Source of the DNA: Chryseomicrobium palamuruense
GTDB taxonomy: Bacteria > Bacillota > Bacilli > Bacillales_A > Planococcaceae
NCBI RefSeq assembly: GCF_042649045.1
Contig: NZ_JBHSEF010000009.1
Location: 186,001-250,000, forward strand
DNA: 64,000 nucleotides
Direction: 5' to 3'
Below the pieces are notes generated by a model that did no database searches, was not told the DNA's origin, and saw only the letters and a program-made list of their open reading frames with translations. How positions within the stretch are numbered: position 1 is the first letter of the stretch; each line of letters begins with the position of its first letter. Shown here in pieces: positions 32,774 to 40,503 of the stretch. A program made the position numbers and the translations under genes.

Positions 32774-33691
32774 TTATTCAATCAAACCCATGCTCAAATA
32801 ACGTTCACCCGTATCCGGTGCGATGCATACCACTTTCTTGCCAGTGCCCAGTTTTTTTGCAATTTCAATCGCTGCATACACAGCCGCTCCTGCAGAAGGG
32901 CCAACAAAGATACCTTCCTCACGAGCGAGGCGTTTGAACATGTCAATGGCTTGGTCATCTTCAATTTGAAAAATCTTGTCGTAAATCGATGTATTCAAAA
33001 TCGATGGAATGAAGCCAGGACTTGTTCCTACCAACTTATGACGTCCAGGTTTCCCACCAGATAGAACAGGCGATCCTTTTGGTTCGACCACGCCGATGTA
33101 AAGTTCTGGCAAGTGTTGTTTCAGTGTCTCACCGGTACCCGTAATCGTTCCTCCGGTTCCCGCTGTGGCGACAAATGCATCCAGATGGCCATCCATCTGC
33201 TCAAGAATTTCGAGGGCGGTCGTCCCGCGGTGAGCATCTGCGTTCGCTGCATTTTCAAATTGCTGGGGAATGAATGCATTTGGAATGGTTTCTTTTATTT
33301 CCACTGCTTTTTTTATAGCCCCTGGCATTTTTTCATCTTGTGGTGTCAGCACCACTTCTGCGCCAAATGCTTTTAATAAATTGATACGTTCTTGCGTACT
33401 ATTATCAGGGAGCACGAGAATGGCGCGGTAGCCCCGAGCTGCAGCCACCATGGCAAGACCGATTCCTGTATTTCCACTCGTCGGTTCAATAATCGTGTCG
33501 CCGGGTTTAATCAACCCTTGTTCTTCAGCGACCTTAATCATATTATTGGCAGCACGGTCTTTGACGCTTTTTGTGGGGTTGTACATTTCGAGCTTCACAT
33601 AGACATCCGCTGCCGCTTCCGGCACGATACGGTTTAATTTGACAACGGGTGTATCCCCGATTAAATCTGTAATTCGTTGATAAATCGTCAT
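32774..33691 (-). CDS. cysK: Cysteine synthase (O-acetylserine sulfhydrylase)
   Basis: A 305-residue PLP enzyme making cysteine from O-acetylserine and sulfide. The PLP Lys is in NPTKSVKDRAANNMI, the substrate loop in EPTSGNTGIGLAMVAAARGY, the phosphate cup in ATAGTGGTITGTGETL, and the C-terminal SAGAAVYAAIEIA is present. The usual NPGGSVKDR is NPTKSVKDR here, a variation also seen in Bacillus paralogues. A promoter-like TTGGAA-18-TATACT lies about 40 bp upstream; no S-box or T-box is visible, so control differs from the met operon. Confidence 0.93.
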   Translation of the reverse strand: MTIYQRITDLIGDTPVVKLNRIVPEAAADVYVKLEMYNPTKSVKDRAANNMIKVAEEQGLIKPGDTIIEPTSGNTGIGLAMVAAARGYRAILVLPDNSTQERINLLKAFGAEVVLTPQDEKMPGAIKKAVEIKETIPNAFIPQQFENAANADAHRGTTALEILEQMDGHLDAFVATAGTGGTITGTGETLKQHLPELYIGVVEPKGSPVLSGGKPGRHKLVGTSPGFIPSILNTSIYDKIFQIEDDQAIDMFKRLAREEGIFVGPSAGAAVYAAIEIAKKLGTGKKVVCIAPDTGERYLSMGLIE

Positions 33692-33852
33692 AGTATAACC
33701 TTCTTTCTAGGCGTTCTTTCCTCTCAGTATACCAAGTCAGGTATTTGATTTCCAATTCAAAGTGTTTCAATCGGAATTAAAATATATTTTCCAGTTGCTT
33801 CCTGATTATTTTTGCGAAATAATAGTAGATAGAAGAGAAGGAGGGACAGCAA

Positions 33853-34728
33853 ATGAAGCAGCAAGGACTCATTCTAGAAGGTGGCGGCATGCGTGGTGTC
33901 TTCACTGGTGGGGTGCTCGAAGCATTTATGGAGCATGATTTCTACTTTCCTTATGTGATTGGCGTATCTGCCGGAGCTTGCCAAGGATCATCCTACGTAG
34001 CGAGACAACGTGATCGGAACCGGAAAGTGTCGATTGATTATGTGACACATCCAGACTATATTTCGATTAAAAACTTATTCTTGAAAAGGGAATTATTTGG
34101 GATGGACTTATTGTTTGATAAGTTACCCAATGAACTTGTGCCATTTGATTATGACACGTTTGTGAAAACCCCGGAACGGTTTGTCATCGGAACGACAGAT
34201 TGTTACAGTGGAGATCCTGTCTATTTTGAAAAAGATGCCCCGCGCGATGAAATTTTGAAACTTGTACGCGCTTCTAGTTCGCTGCCCTTTATGGCTGCTC
34301 CTGTTGAATACAAAGGAAGTATTCTTATGGACGGTGGAATTGCCGATCCAATTCCGCTAAAGAAAGCTCTCACAGACGGTGTGGAAAAAGCAGTGGTGAT
34401 TCTCACGCGTCCGAAAGGATACCGCAAAGCCCCTTCTCGCTTGAACGGAATCAGTAAGTATATGTATAAACAATATCCGGGCCTCGTTCATCAGATGGAA
34501 ACACGATGGCAGCATTACAATGAAACGTTGGAATGGTTAGAGTCGTTAGAAGATCAAGGGGAAGTCTTCGTCATTCGTCCGCATGAGTCGTTTAAAATCG
34601 GTCGGGCGGAGCGGAATCCAGAGAGGTTATCCGCCTTGTATGCATCGGGACTTGAAGAAGGTCATCGGCAATTTGAGCAATTGATGGAATGGTTAGGGGA
34701 ACCCGTAGCGGTCAAAACAAAAGCCTGA
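33853..34728 (+). CDS. Patatin-like phospholipase family protein
   Basis: A 291-residue acyl hydrolase of the YjjU type. It contains the glycine-rich oxyanion loop LEGGGMRGVFTGGVLEAF, the nucleophile elbow GVSAGACQGSSY (Ser near residue 42) and the catalytic Asp in LMDGGIADPIPLKKAL. The dyad is therefore complete. The C-terminal domain contains VFVIRPHESFKIGRAERN. Predicted to hydrolyse lipid acyl esters; substrate unknown. AAGGAGG precedes the ATG. Confidence 0.9.
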   Translation: MKQQGLILEGGGMRGVFTGGVLEAFMEHDFYFPYVIGVSAGACQGSSYVARQRDRNRKVSIDYVTHPDYISIKNLFLKRELFGMDLLFDKLPNELVPFDYDTFVKTPERFVIGTTDCYSGDPVYFEKDAPRDEILKLVRASSSLPFMAAPVEYKGSILMDGGIADPIPLKKALTDGVEKAVVILTRPKGYRKAPSRLNGISKYMYKQYPGLVHQMETRWQHYNETLEWLESLEDQGEVFVIRPHESFKIGRAERNPERLSALYASGLEEGHRQFEQLMEWLGEPVAVKTKA

Positions 34729-34748
34729 GACATATCGTCTTAGGCTTT
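34720..34748. terminator. Bidirectional terminator
   Basis: AAGCCTGAGAC, ATATC loop, GTCTTAGGCTT between the convergent patatin and FMN-reductase genes. Confidence 0.85.
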
Positions 34749-35288
34749 ATTACGTAATGGTTTCAGTGCACCGCCCCAAGCTAGAACTTGATCGAGCATA
34801 TCTGAAATGTTTTTATCATGCAAATCGCGTGGCTTGAACGTCTCCCCGTTTTCAAAGTCAAGGAATAGAGAGAGGACTGGATGGATACGGACATCTGCCA
34901 TCATCAGTTCAGCACAGACTTGCCGAACATGTTCTGCAGCCCTCGTGCCCCCGGCAGAACCATAGCTGACAATTCCTGCTGATTTGTTGTACCACGCTTC
35001 ACGTGCACTGTCTAATGCATTTTTCAAAGCGCCAGTCATACTGTGATTATATTCAGCGACAATAAATACGAACGCATCAAGTTCGTTTAATTTATCATTC
35101 CACTTTTGGACGCCTTCCGATTCTTCCGTTCCTAATAAAGGAAGGTCATAGTCTTTGATGTCGACCAGTTCATACTGTGCATCTCCGCGAGCATTCGCTT
35201 TCTCAAGAACCCAATTTCCTACCTGTGGACTCACACGACCTTCTCGGGTGCTTCCCAAAATGATGCCAACCTTTAATTGTTCCGTCAT
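34740..35288 (-). CDS. NADPH-dependent FMN reductase
   Basis: A 182-residue flavodoxin-like reductase. The FMN phosphate loop is GIILGSTREGRVSPQVGNWV; the family block FVFIVAEYNHSMTGALKNALD and the strand GIVSYGSAGGTRAAEHV follow. It resembles YieF/azobenzene reductase and quinone reductases. It begins 12 nt after the ydaT stop with AAGGAGG, so it is probably co-transcribed with ydaT from the SigB promoter, which suits a redox-stress function. Confidence 0.87.
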   Translation of the reverse strand: MTEQLKVGIILGSTREGRVSPQVGNWVLEKANARGDAQYELVDIKDYDLPLLGTEESEGVQKWNDKLNELDAFVFIVAEYNHSMTGALKNALDSAREAWYNKSAGIVSYGSAGGTRAAEHVRQVCAELMMADVRIHPVLSLFLDFENGETFKPRDLHDKNISDMLDQVLAWGGALKPLRNKA

Positions 35289-35300
35289 GGTTCTTCCTCC

Positions 35301-35669
35301 TTAGTCATATAGGGTTTGATCGATGGATCCATCCTCTTGGTAAATGGTTAAAATTCCGTCTTTGTTTGTCACATACGATTTGGCTTCTTCGAGAAGCTTT
35401 TGTTTTGTTTCAGCGGTCTGTATAGCACGCTCTCCATCTTTTTTCATCAGAGCCCATCCGTCATTATGCGTCTTTACCGTATAATGGGGACGGCTTGAAT
35501 CATCTGTTCCATTCACATAATCTCTTGCTTTTGCGGTAGCAATGGAGATAGCTCGACCTTCTTCCATCCCGTCTTCTATCATTGCATTGGCCATTTCAAT
35601 GGCTTTGTTTCGTATAGCAGCGTCTAAGTTTTTCATGGAATCAGGGTAGTCTGATTTTGTCCATGGCAT
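35301..35669 (-). CDS. ydaT: YdaT-like general stress protein (DUF2188 domain)
   Basis: A 122-residue protein. The N-terminal MPWTKSDYPDSMKNLDAAIRNKAIEMANAMI and the C-terminal DUF2188 region (HYTVKTHNDGWALMKKDGERAI) match B. subtilis YdaT, a SigB-regulon member. I start at 35669 because GGAGG lies 8 nt before it; the ATG two codons earlier is too close. DUF2188 is of unknown function. A SigB-type promoter lies 26-50 bp upstream. Confidence 0.85.
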   Translation of the reverse strand: MPWTKSDYPDSMKNLDAAIRNKAIEMANAMIEDGMEEGRAISIATAKARDYVNGTDDSSRPHYTVKTHNDGWALMKKDGERAIQTAETKQKLLEEAKSYVTNKDGILTIYQEDGSIDQTLYD

Positions 35670-35694
35670 ACACATCGCCTCCTTAGGGTTCAGT

Positions 35695-35719
35695 TTTCCC
35701 TTGTTTCTCTCAATTAAAC
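35695..35719 (-). promoter_or_regulatory. SigB-type promoter of ydaT
   Basis: Minus strand: GTTTAA (35719-35714), 13 bp, GGGAAA (35700-35695). This fits the B. subtilis SigB pattern, and ydaT is a SigB gene there. Confidence 0.75.
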
Positions 35720-35776
35720 TACTAACTCTCCTATTTCACTTGCCATAGGCATCACTTCCTGATTTTTGAAAAAAGA

Positions 35777-35803
35777 GTTTTAGATTCTTTAAAATATGGG
35801 AAA
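35777..35803 (+). promoter_or_regulatory. SigB-type promoter of the YflT-like gene
   Basis: GTTTTA (35777-35782), 15 bp, GGGAAA (35798-35803), 40 bp before the ATG at 35844. It faces away from the ydaT promoter. Confidence 0.65.
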
Positions 35804-35843
35804 GGATGTACATCGTACAGCACATCGAGAGGAGGAGAACATA

Positions 35844-36257
35844 ATGATTTCGAAAACCGCCAATTACTGGATCCTGACGACAGGTGAAGAATTAAAACAT
35901 CGATTATTGGCGCTTCGTGATGCCGGGTTTAAAGAAGATGAAGTCGTCATTTTGGCAAAGTCGGGTCGCCAAGTGAGCTGGCTTCAAGAAAATACATCCT
36001 TACAAATACAGACGGAAAACAACTCCTTCTGGGATTCTGCAGTTTCTTTTTTTCGAGGAGAAGATCGTGTACAAGACGTACTTTTTCGTCTGGGTTTCGG
36101 ATCAGATGTAGTGGAACGCGCAGAAGCAGAAATTGATGCCGGTCATTATTTTGTATTTGCAGACCGAGTGAATGGTGCAAATCTCGGAGCGACGGATGAT
36201 TCCATTCGACATGTAGTTAATGCGCCGTTTACGGATGAAGAGGAGAGGGAACACTAA
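35844..36257 (+). CDS. YflT-domain (general stress protein 17M) family protein
   Basis: A 137-residue soluble protein. The ATG at 35844 has AGGAGG. The first 75 residues follow the YflT/GSP17M layout: an opening strand (WILTTGEELKHRLLAL), DAGFKEDEVVILAKSGRQVSWL and a DSAVSFFRGEDRVQDVLFRLG helix. ERAEAEIDAGHYFVFAD ends the domain, like the Gly-x-hydrophobic end of this family. The tail is acidic. In B. subtilis the family is heat- and SigB-induced; the molecular role is unknown. The SigB-type promoter supports the same control here. Confidence 0.75.
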   Translation: MISKTANYWILTTGEELKHRLLALRDAGFKEDEVVILAKSGRQVSWLQENTSLQIQTENNSFWDSAVSFFRGEDRVQDVLFRLGFGSDVVERAEAEIDAGHYFVFADRVNGANLGATDDSIRHVVNAPFTDEEEREH

Positions 36258-36290
36258 AATAAATGAGACAAAGAAAAGGAGGATAAAGCA

Positions 36291-36488
36291 ATGAATGAGT
36301 TTGAAAAAGAGAAAGAGAAAAACAACAGTGGGAAAATTCCACTACCAAGTGATGAAAAGTCATTGACGGAAGAAGAAAAAATCGACAGCGATCCCTTCTT
36401 TTATAGAGAAGACCCAGCCGATACCGAGGGTGAAAATGAACTCTACAATCACAAAAAGGCAGATAAAGACGATATTCGCTCAAAGTAA
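36291..36488 (+). CDS. Small, highly charged protein of unknown function
   Basis: Sixty-five residues, over half Glu, Asp and Lys, with no hydrophobic core (EFEKEKEKNNSGK; SLTEEEKIDSDPFF). AAGGAGG precedes the ATG and the gene follows the YflT-like gene by 33 bp, so it is most likely the second gene of that stress operon. Such hydrophilic, probably disordered proteins are common among Bacillus stress genes. I do not recognise a family. Confidence 0.65.
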   Translation: MNEFEKEKEKNNSGKIPLPSDEKSLTEEEKIDSDPFFYREDPADTEGENELYNHKKADKDDIRSK

Positions 36489-36530
36489 CCATCTATGCTA
36501 TACTTACACTAACTAAACAGAAACTCTTTT

Positions 36531-36675
36531 CTTATCAAGAGAGACGGAGGGATTTGGCCCTACGAAGTCTCAGCAACCTGCCTATGAGGTAAGGTGCTCC
36601 ATCCAACAGGTATCCCCTGAACGATGAGGAGAAATATTGCTTATGCGACTCTTCTCTCTCGGGAAGAGTTTTTTG
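36531..36675 (+). promoter_or_regulatory. Second SAM-I (S-box) riboswitch, upstream of a coiled-coil gene and glycerate kinase
   Basis: Aptamer 36531-36629: P1 strand CTTATC with GATGAG as partner, GGAGGGATTTGGCCC, GAAGTCTCAGCAACC, and AAGGTGCTCCATCC with AACAGGT. These are the S-box core elements in order, with a few base changes. A terminator follows at 36648-36675 (ACTCTTC / GGAAGAGT, TTTTTT). An extended -10 (TGCTATACT) lies about 35 bp upstream of the aptamer. The next gene starts at 36707. Confidence 0.9.
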
Positions 36676-36706
36676 TTTGGCAAATTTCAAAAGGAGGCTG
36701 TTTTGC

Positions 36707-36988
36707 ATGTCAAAACAAACACTTGAACAACAGTTGCAACAGTTAAAAGAGACGGAGCCAAAAAGTTATGCGGGAGCAATGGTACGTCACCAAAAAATGA
36801 AAGCTTTAGAAAATCAGCTGCTGTATTTGGAACTTGGAGAAGAGATTTCAAGAAGTCGTATCGACAAAGAGCGTGAAGAAATTTCGGCTCTTGAGCAGGA
36901 AATTGAACGCTTATCACGAAGTGTAGAAGAGAAGAAACAGAATTTGCACTTTTATTTATTTGGTCCAGCTAGCAAACGCTTATTCTAG
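36707..36988 (+). CDS. S-box-controlled small coiled-coil protein, unknown function
   Basis: A 93-residue helical protein with AAGGAGG 8 nt before the ATG. Heptad-like runs cover nearly all of it (TLEQQLQQLKETEP, MKALENQLLYLELGEEISRSRIDKEREEISALEQEIERLSRSVEEKK split by short breaks), ending in a hydrophobic HFYLFGPASKRLF tail. No signal peptide or helix long enough to span the membrane. I recognise no family. It is the first gene after the SAM riboswitch and 12 bp upstream of a glycerate kinase, so both should respond to SAM. Confidence 0.75.
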   Translation: MSKQTLEQQLQQLKETEPKSYAGAMVRHQKMKALENQLLYLELGEEISRSRIDKEREEISALEQEIERLSRSVEEKKQNLHFYLFGPASKRLF

Positions 36989-37000
36989 GGAGGAACTTCA

Positions 37001-38143
37001 ATGAAAATCATCGTCAGCTCAGATGCATGGAAGGGTACACTCACGTCCAAGCAAGCCACACGTGCACTCGCACAAGGGATTCAATCTGCAGACCCTACTG
37101 TGGAAGTCGTGGAATTCCCCATTGCGGACGGCGGGGAAGGCACACTCGATGCATTGATGAACGCAACGAAAGGAACCTATAAAACAGCACGTGTAGAAGA
37201 TCCCCTCGGCAGATCGATTCAAGCGGCTTATGGAGTAACGGGTCTCTCCCGCCATACATGCGTGATTGAGATGGCCCAAGCCTCAGGTTTTAGCTACGTG
37301 AAGAAAGAAGAACAGAATCCTCGTCTCGCATCGACTTACGGGACGGGTCAATTAATTAAAGCGGCTCTCGATGAAGGGCATCGGAATTTTATTTTAGCCA
37401 TCGGAAGCAGTGCCACAAACGACGGGGGCGCAGGTATGCTTCGTGCCCTCGGTATGAAGTTCATAAATGAACATGGTCAGGAGATCTCAGGAGACCTTCT
37501 ACAGGTAAAAGACCTCGCACGACTCGATGATTCAGCATTTGATTCACGTATTCAAGAGTGCACGTTTGCCGTGGTCAGTGACGTTCAGATTCCTTATGTA
37601 GGTCCGGGCGGGGCGACGGCTCTTTACGGGGAGACGAAAGGAGTCCATCCTGACGATAAACAGGATGTGGAAGCGGCTTTGAAACGACTAGCGGATGTCA
37701 TTGAATCTCATACCGGCTTACGCCTTCATGACCGGCCGGGTGCAGGAGCAGGTGGAGGGCTTGGTGGGGCTGTCCAAGCGTTCTTCCCCTCCAAGTGGTA
37801 CCACGGAATCGACTTCATTTTGAAGCGTTCTGGATGGGAAAATTCTCTTTCTGGCGTCACGCATGTGGTGACGGGAGAAGGACGCCTGGACGCACACACC
37901 TTCCTCCAAGGAAAAGGGCCCCATGGCGTGGCGAAGTTTGCATCTGAACGAGGATTGTCTTGTACGCTATTTGCTGGCAGTGCGGAAGAAGGCGTGGGAG
38001 AAGAAGCGCTCGCGCTATTTGAAGAAGTCGTGGTGGTTACGTCGACCGAGTCAGAGCTTTCGCGTGCGTTCGCAGAGCCTGAAGACGTCATTAAGCAAGC
38101 AGCGGCGAAATGGTTTTTAAACAAACGTGGACGTGCAGAATAA
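37001..38143 (+). CDS. glxK: Glycerate kinase, GlxK/GarK type (copy 1)
   Basis: A 380-residue class II glycerate kinase that phosphorylates D-glycerate. Family blocks: IIVSSDAWKGTLTSKQATRAL at the N-terminus, FPIADGGEGTLDALM, AIGSSATNDGGAGMLRALGM, the central PGAGAGGGLGGAVQAFFP, and VVTGEGRLDAHTFLQGKGP. GGGAGG precedes the ATG, 12 nt after the coiled-coil gene; there is no promoter in between, so it is in the S-box operon. The second copy lies 1.2 kb away under different control. Confidence 0.93.
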   Translation: MKIIVSSDAWKGTLTSKQATRALAQGIQSADPTVEVVEFPIADGGEGTLDALMNATKGTYKTARVEDPLGRSIQAAYGVTGLSRHTCVIEMAQASGFSYVKKEEQNPRLASTYGTGQLIKAALDEGHRNFILAIGSSATNDGGAGMLRALGMKFINEHGQEISGDLLQVKDLARLDDSAFDSRIQECTFAVVSDVQIPYVGPGGATALYGETKGVHPDDKQDVEAALKRLADVIESHTGLRLHDRPGAGAGGGLGGAVQAFFPSKWYHGIDFILKRSGWENSLSGVTHVVTGEGRLDAHTFLQGKGPHGVAKFASERGLSCTLFAGSAEEGVGEEALALFEEVVVVTSTESELSRAFAEPEDVIKQAAAKWFLNKRGRAE

Positions 38144-38146
38144 ACA

Positions 38147-38175
38147 AAATGCCTGGTGAGATGCCAGGCATTTTT
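38147..38175. terminator. Bidirectional terminator between glxK copy 1 and cdaR
   Basis: ATGCCTGG, TGAGAT loop, CCAGGCAT, TTTTTAT on the plus side; A-run on the other. Confidence 0.88.
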
Positions 38176-38186
38176 ATATGGAAAAA

Positions 38187-39245
38187 TTACTTAGTCAACC
38201 AGTGAAGAGCGAGCCATAATTTCCGAGCTTCGGAAAAATGTAAAGGATGGTATCCAGTCTCCTCGAAAATCTGCTGTATTCGATAACTGAGCGTATGACG
38301 GTGGATGCCTAGAGCGTCAGCTGTTTTTTGAATGGATAGTTCACATTGAAACAGGACGCGTAACGTTTCTTTTGCTTTTGCATCAAGTTCAACCAGGATA
38401 GACTCCGCATACGCAAGGCGCTCTTCTGGATCGACTTGATCTAATAAATACATCAGCTCGACATCTGCAAAAGGTGTGATGCGACCTGTTGCATGATTCC
38501 GTGCGACTCGAGCTGTCGCCAAACTCCGAGCAAGCTCTTGAACAGACGTTGCTTCTTTTCCGATGGCTGCCGTCACTTGTGTCGTCACATTTAAGAACCG
38601 GTTCATTCTCTCCTCCAGTTGAAGAAAGGGCAGACGACTTGTAAATGCGATCAATTCCCCAGTCATACTTACTCCGGCCACCTTATCCGACCAGTCAAAA
38701 AAGTCTTCAAACTTTCGCCTTAAGGCAGGCACTTCCTTTTCTTCACAATGAAAGACGATACAATACATAGGGGCTTCGAATTGAAATCCTGCTAATGAGA
38801 GCCTTTCCATCGTTTCGGAAGAGAGACGCTCGGTCATCATGAGCTCCGTGATGGCATCATCTTTCCATTTCCGGTTCCATTCTGCCTCTGAGGTCACGAC
38901 CGACTGATGAAGAAGAAGTTCACATGTTAACTGGACGAGAGAGGCGACGGGTTTTAATTCTTCCGGGCTCCCTGTAATTCCAATAACGGCAACTAATTTC
39001 TCTTTATAGTAAAGAGGTAAATTAATTCCCGCTTTGCTTCCCGACCACTTATCTATATCTGTCTCTTCAATTACTAACGTTTCACCGGTCTTTGCTACAT
39101 AAGCCGCTCCAGCGTGGAGTTGTTGGAGACGAATGGACTCCCCAGAAGCAAAAATTCGTCCACTTGTATCCATCACATTAATATTATGATGGAGACGAAT
39201 CATCGTTTGGTCAACCATTTGATTGGCTAATTCCTTCGTCAACAT
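38187..39245 (-). CDS. cdaR: CdaR-family sugar-diacid/glycerate regulator
   Basis: A 352-residue transcription activator. The ATG at 39245 has AGGAGG 7 nt upstream; a closer ATG is only 1 nt from it. Residues about 1-135 are the diacid-recognition domain (LANQMVDQTMIRLHHNINVMD, GRIFASGESIRL, LPLYYKEKLVAVIGITG). A middle domain follows, then the C-terminal PucR-type helix-turn-helix: ETLRVLFQCELSIQKTADALGIHRHTLSYRIQQI. E. coli CdaR activates glucarate/galactarate/glycerate genes. Here it is divergent from the glycerate kinase/GntP operon, so glycerate or a related acid is the likely signal. Confidence 0.9.
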   Translation of the reverse strand: MLTKELANQMVDQTMIRLHHNINVMDTSGRIFASGESIRLQQLHAGAAYVAKTGETLVIEETDIDKWSGSKAGINLPLYYKEKLVAVIGITGSPEELKPVASLVQLTCELLLHQSVVTSEAEWNRKWKDDAITELMMTERLSSETMERLSLAGFQFEAPMYCIVFHCEEKEVPALRRKFEDFFDWSDKVAGVSMTGELIAFTSRLPFLQLEERMNRFLNVTTQVTAAIGKEATSVQELARSLATARVARNHATGRITPFADVELMYLLDQVDPEERLAYAESILVELDAKAKETLRVLFQCELSIQKTADALGIHRHTLSYRIQQIFEETGYHPLHFSEARKLWLALHWLTK

Positions 39246-39335
39246 CGACATACCTCCTAAAAAATCTATCATTAATCATAATAAATTTGTACACCAAGTA
39301 TAATGCATTATCAGAAAATACACACTACACTATTT

Positions 39336-39349
39336 TGTAAGCGTTTACG
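39336..39349 (+). promoter_or_regulatory. CcpA cre site upstream of glxK copy 2
   Basis: TGTAAGCGTTTACG matches the cre consensus TGWNANCGNTNWCA at 13 of 14 positions. It sits 16 bp before the TTG start, over the likely transcription start of the operon, which predicts repression by preferred sugars. Confidence 0.75.
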
Positions 39350-39364
39350 AAATGGGGGAGCATC

Positions 39365-40492
39365 TTGAATTTCATCATCAGTCCAGACTCATTTAAAGGA
39401 ACACTCAGCGCTCAAGAGGCAGCTCGCGCGATGGCAGAAGGGATTACATCCGTGTACCCGGAAGTCACATGTACACTTCTTCCTGTTGCGGACGGAGGAG
39501 AAGGGACGTTAGAGGTTCTCGTAGATCTTACAGAAGGACGTTTCATTCAGATTCCTGTTAATGATCCGCTTGGACGCAAAATCAACGCCCGTTATGGCAT
39601 TCTCGGTGATCAACAAACTGCGGTCATTGAGATGGCAGAAGCTTCTGGCATCATGCATGTAACGAAAGAGGAAAGGGATCCGTTTCGGGCGTCTACGTTT
39701 GGCACTGGCGAATTGATTCGTCATGCACTCGATCAAGAATGCCGGCAGTTTGTCATTGCGATTGGCGGAAGTGCAACAAATGACGGGGGAATCGGAATGC
39801 TTCGAGCACTCGGTGCCAGCTTTTACGATGAAGAAGGAAACGAACTTGGGGACCATCTGCCGGACTATGCCGGTCTTGCCAACATCGATTTGACGAGATT
39901 TGATTCTCGTCTCGCGTCGTGCGATTTCTCGATTGCGTGTGATGTCGACAATCCTCTTCTTGGGGAGAGAGGAGCTACCGCTATTTTCGGTCCACAGAAG
40001 GGGGTCACACCTGAACATGCTGAAGTACTGGAAGCGGTACTCGCACGTTTCGCACAAGTCGTTCAAGAAGTGACGGGTGAGGCCCATCATGAAAAAGCGG
40101 GTGCAGGGGCTGCTGGAGGACTGGGAACCGCCCTTCTTGCTTTCTTCCCAGCGCATCTAGAGCGGGGGATTGATAGTGTCCTAAATGCTATTGATTTCAA
40201 TCGACACTTAAAATCTGCCGATGTGGTCGTTACGGGAGAAGGAAAGTCAGATAGTCAAACGTTGTCAGGAAAAGCTCCACTCGGGATTTCAGAACGGGCA
40301 CGAGCAGAAGGAGTGCCAGTCGCCTTGCTTTCGGGAACGATTGACGAAGACGAGCGGGCGGTACTTATCCCTCATTTCACGTATATGGAGTCTGTAGTAT
40401 CAGAGGGATGTTCATTAGATACAGCGTTAACAGAGCCATACAAGGCGCTTGTCTTGGCGGCAGAACGATTAGGGAGAAAACTTAAACTTTAG
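39365..40492 (+). CDS. glxK: Glycerate kinase, GlxK/GarK type (copy 2)
   Basis: A 375-residue paralogue of the kinase at 37001, with the same blocks (IISPDSFKGTLSAQEAARAM, LPVADGGEGTLEVLV, AIGGSATNDGGIGMLRALG, KAGAGAAGGLGTALLAFFP, VVTGEGKSDSQTLSGKAP) but clearly diverged, so not a recent duplicate. TTG start behind GGGGGAG. Operon with the GntP permease 11 nt downstream. Divergent from cdaR and overlapped by a cre site, which fits a catabolic role in glycerate use. Confidence 0.93.
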   Translation: MNFIISPDSFKGTLSAQEAARAMAEGITSVYPEVTCTLLPVADGGEGTLEVLVDLTEGRFIQIPVNDPLGRKINARYGILGDQQTAVIEMAEASGIMHVTKEERDPFRASTFGTGELIRHALDQECRQFVIAIGGSATNDGGIGMLRALGASFYDEEGNELGDHLPDYAGLANIDLTRFDSRLASCDFSIACDVDNPLLGERGATAIFGPQKGVTPEHAEVLEAVLARFAQVVQEVTGEAHHEKAGAGAAGGLGTALLAFFPAHLERGIDSVLNAIDFNRHLKSADVVVTGEGKSDSQTLSGKAPLGISERARAEGVPVALLSGTIDEDERAVLIPHFTYMESVVSEGCSLDTALTEPYKALVLAAERLGRKLKL

Positions 40493-40503
40493 GGGGAACC
40501 ACC

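Noticed and set aside
33629..33660. SigB-like GTTTAA...GGGTGT
   Set aside because: Lies inside cysK on the antisense strand with no gene to serve.
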